Positions 34,667 through 37,500 of a stretch of 37,500 nucleotides of DNA are shown here, piece by piece. The position numbers were made by a program, and so were the translations under genes. Positions within the stretch are counted from its first letter, which is position 1. Each line of letters begins with the position of its first letter. The stretch comes from Neocallimastix lanati (nom. inval.) (Eukaryota; Neocallimastigomycota; Neocallimastigomycetes; Neocallimastigales; Neocallimastigaceae), in assembly GCA_016946835.1 (NCBI GenBank), contig JACVTC010000061.1, positions 922,501 through 960,000 on the forward strand. Reading direction: 5' to 3'. The notes under the pieces are model-generated. The model did not search any database. It saw only the letters and a program-made list of their open reading frames with translations, and was not told where the DNA came from.

Positions 34667-36875
34667 AATAATTAATAATTATTATTATTGCTATTTAATT
34701 ATTTTGTGCTTTAATTATTTTAATTATTAAATAATTAAATAGTAATAATTATTATTAATATTATTAAGTAATTTATTTAATTATTAGTATTAATTATTTT
34801 TTTTTTTATTTAATTTAAATATATATATATATATTTAATAAACACATATCTATTAGTATGTATTGTAACCCTTATGAATTAAAGAAATTAATTATCTATT
34901 ATTTATTATTATTATTAATAAAAATCAAAATAAGAATTAAAGAATTAAAGATTATATGAATCTATCAAGAAATCTTTTCCTATTCTTTTGGTAAAAATTT
35001 TAATTTTTTTTATATTTTTTTATTTTATTTTATTTTTTGGATATTGTAATAGAACTCTCTTTTTTTTTTTTTTATTTTTATTTTTATTTTTATTTTTATT
35101 TATCATTGATAAATATATTTTATAATAAAATTGATAAACCAATAATAATAAAAGATAACAGCTTATTCTCTTTCGCTCTCTCTTTTTTTTTTTTATACTT
35201 TTCTACTATTATTATTTATTAAATTATTAAATAAAAAAATTTAAAAAATTTTAATTTAAAAAAGATAGCATTAATAAGCAATGCTTTTGTTACATTTACT
35301 TTATTTTATATAGATAGTGTTACAGTTTTTTTTTTTTTTTATATAATTATTATTTAAAAATTCTGTATAAAATAATATGAAAACAAACAAACAAAAAAAA
35401 AAAAGTGAACTATAGAATTAAAATATTAACAATAATAATAAAGGGTTTTAAAAGTCTTAATAATTAAAGTATTTAAACTCTAATATAAGAGCAAGATATA
35501 ATATTTTTTTATTATTCATTCTTTGATGTAATGATTTATTTTGTTTATGGTATATTATATCATCAATGAAAAAAATTTAATATATATTTATTTATATAAT
35601 TCAATTAATATATATGTTTATATTTATATTTATTATTATTTTTTTTTAAATTAATATTTAAATAGTTATATATAAATATTTATTTTATTAATATTATTAA
35701 AAATAATTTGAATCATTCAATGTGAAAATAAAAATAATAAAATAATAATAATTTTTTTTTTATTCAGTTTTTTATTTATTTAAATATAAATATATGTATA
35801 TATAATTTTTTTTATTCTATGAAATGTTTTATTAAACTGATTTACGTTAAATTTATTTTTTTTTTCTTTTTCATCCTCTTAATTTTTTTTTATTTATTAT
35901 ATTTTTAATTAATTATTTATTTTATTTTTATTTTTATTTATTTTATTTTTATTTTTTTTTATATATAAATATATATAAATATATTTACTGAAGAAAAAAA
36001 TTCTACTTTTGGATAAAATTAATTTTTATTTATTTATTTATTAAATCTATTTGTTTAATTGCTTTATTTTTTTTTATAATTATTATTATGTAAAAAAAAA
36101 AATAAGGTAATAATAATTAATAATTATATATGATTTTATTAATAGTATTAATAGAGTAAAAAATAAAAAGATAAATATTTTTATTTTTTTTATATAATTT
36201 TTTTTTTTAAATATATCTATATAGAATTATTTTTTTTTATTCCTTAATATTTATTTTTATTTTTATTTTTATTCATTGTAATACTATACTATAAAATAAA
36301 TTAAATAGTTCATTATTATTTTTAATTCTTTTAAAATAGTGTATGTACTGTATATGTTTTTTATTCATTACTTTATTTTCCTCCTTCTTTCCTTCCTATA
36401 TTTATTAGTAACATCCTTTTTTTTTTTTTGGTTTTATAAAAAAAAAATATTTTATTTTATTTTTTATTTTATTAATTATTTTTTTCTTTTTATTATTCGC
36501 TTTATATTTATAATTTATTATTTTTTATTTTTTATTTAATTAAAATAAAAAAAAATTTATAAAAAAAATCCTATAATTTTTGATATTTAAAAATTTTAAA
36601 GAAAAAAAAAATATCATTAGTATTATTATCGTTGGATAATTATTATTATTTCATTATTATTTCATTTTTATTTTTTTATTTTATTTTTTATTTTTTTTTT
36701 TTTATATTTTATTTTTTATATTTATTTTTAATTTTTCTCCAAATGGCTATAAAATTTTCAATTTTTTTTTTTTTTTTTTTTTTTTTGTTTTACAGATCAA
36801 TTTTTTTTTTTTTTTTTTTTTTTTACTGGTTTATAATTTTTATTTTTTATTTTATTTTAATTTTTTTTTTTTTTT
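34026..36875. other. Gene-free stretch with trinucleotide and tetranucleotide arrays
   Basis: Holds an ATT array (34438-34475, read as poly-Asn on the minus strand), an AAAT array of about 80 bp (34587-34665), TTTTTA arrays (35072-35103) and many T runs. Open frames are poly-Asn or Phe/Tyr/Ile-rich artefacts. Nothing coding is seen. Confidence 0.7.
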
Positions 36876-37015
36876 GTCGGGGGAGGGGGAGAATAAATTA
36901 AAACAACAACAATAACAACAACAATAAAAAAAAAAAAAAAGAATTTTCCTTTCTGTTTCCCTTCTTTCTTCTCCCTCTGCTTCATTAGTACATTCCCTCT
37001 AATTCCTTTAGTTTT
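36876..37015. other. Mixed-composition island with G5AG5 and a pyrimidine tract
   Basis: GGGGGAGGGGGAG (about 36879-36891) is followed by a CAACAATAA repeat (about 36902-36928) and a C/T-rich tract with several TTCCC and TTCTTCTCCCTC blocks (36943-36980). The changed base composition suggests a promoter or leader of a gene to the right of the window, or remnant coding sequence; no open frame supports the latter. Confidence 0.3.
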
Positions 37016-37500
37016 TTTTTTTTTTTTTTTTATGTATCAGATCATAAAATAAAATTTTTTTATTTATTCTGTATTTTTTTTTCTGTATAATTAATTAATT
37101 ATTTATTATTATTATTATTATTATTATCATCATTTTTTTTGTATTTTATTCATCAACTTTATCCTTTACCATTGGTAAAAAAAAAAAAAAAAAAAACTTT
37201 ATATTTATTACTATCGTCCATTATCTATTATCCTATCAAAAACTTTATTAAATACCGTCCTTTATTATCCTATAAAAACAAAGGGAGATAATCTAATCTA
37301 AATTGATTTTTTTTTTCATTATTATTATTTTATTATTACTATACAAGTACAAATAAACAAAAAAAAAAAAAAGTTTATTCATCCGTTAAAAGGTTAATAG
37401 GATGATCAACAAAAAAAATGAATACTATAAAGCTATTTATATCCATTTTATTTATCTATTTCATTAGAGAGAGAGTTGAAGATTAAATTAAATTAAATTA
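37016..37500. other. Gene-free end of window
   Basis: T runs, ATT repeats (37102-37125), an inverted repeat TTTACCA-T-TGGTAAA (37165-37179), two imperfect copies of a segment with CGTCC...TTATCCTAT...AAAAAC (about 37214-37280) and a terminal AAATT array. No open frame was found. Confidence 0.65.

Noticed and set aside
36876-36892. G-quadruplex at GGGGGAGGGGGAG
   Set aside because: Only two G runs are present, so an intramolecular four-run quadruplex is not supported.

Overview
This window is a eukaryotic, extremely AT-rich and gene-poor stretch. Most of it is homopolymer A or T runs, short-unit tandem arrays and near-random A/T sequence, with two islands of ordinary coding composition. An AT-saturated intergenic background, very low gene density, an intronless core-metabolism gene, and a lone small cysteine-rich secreted protein together best fit an anaerobic gut fungus (Neocallimastigomycota such as Neocallimastix, Piromyces or Anaeromyces). 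A dictyostelid is the main alternative, but its intergenic regions are normally far shorter. This assignment is inference from composition and gene style, not from a database match.

Layout. Positions 1-3282 hold purine-rich minisatellites, homopolymers, one long G/C-armed imperfect inverted repeat (1300-1375) and two weak small ORFs. Positions 3283-4506 (minus strand) encode UDP-glucose 4-epimerase, the one securely named gene, with an N-terminal extension of about 34 residues. A nested inverted repeat lies in its upstream region. Positions 4507-29619 contain no convincing intact gene. They hold clusters of A-tract/T-tract junctions, many arrays built on a 7-bp period, several longer-unit tandem repeats (12, 40, 42 and 68 bp), two copies of a 12-bp CpG-containing palindrome, and one short coding-like relic (17884-18000). 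Positions 29620-29973 (plus) encode a 117-residue predicted secreted protein with eight cysteines. Immediately downstream (30188-30825) is a composite repeat: two direct repeats of about 110 bp flanking a segment of about 410 bp, and a diverged second copy of that segment lies alone at 21602-21953. Positions 30826-37500 are again AT-rich, with a heptamer array of about 650 bp (33381-34025), tetranucleotide arrays and a more GC-bearing stretch near 36876-37015.

The two genes have no visible functional link: one belongs to galactose/nucleotide-sugar metabolism, the other is a secreted protein of unknown role. I found no operon, CRISPR array, rRNA or tRNA, no complete transposase or reverse transcriptase, and no obvious new multi-gene system. 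The best candidates for novelty are the orphan cysteine-rich secreted protein, the duplicated non-coding element beside it, and the heptamer satellite family with its recurrent embedded motif.
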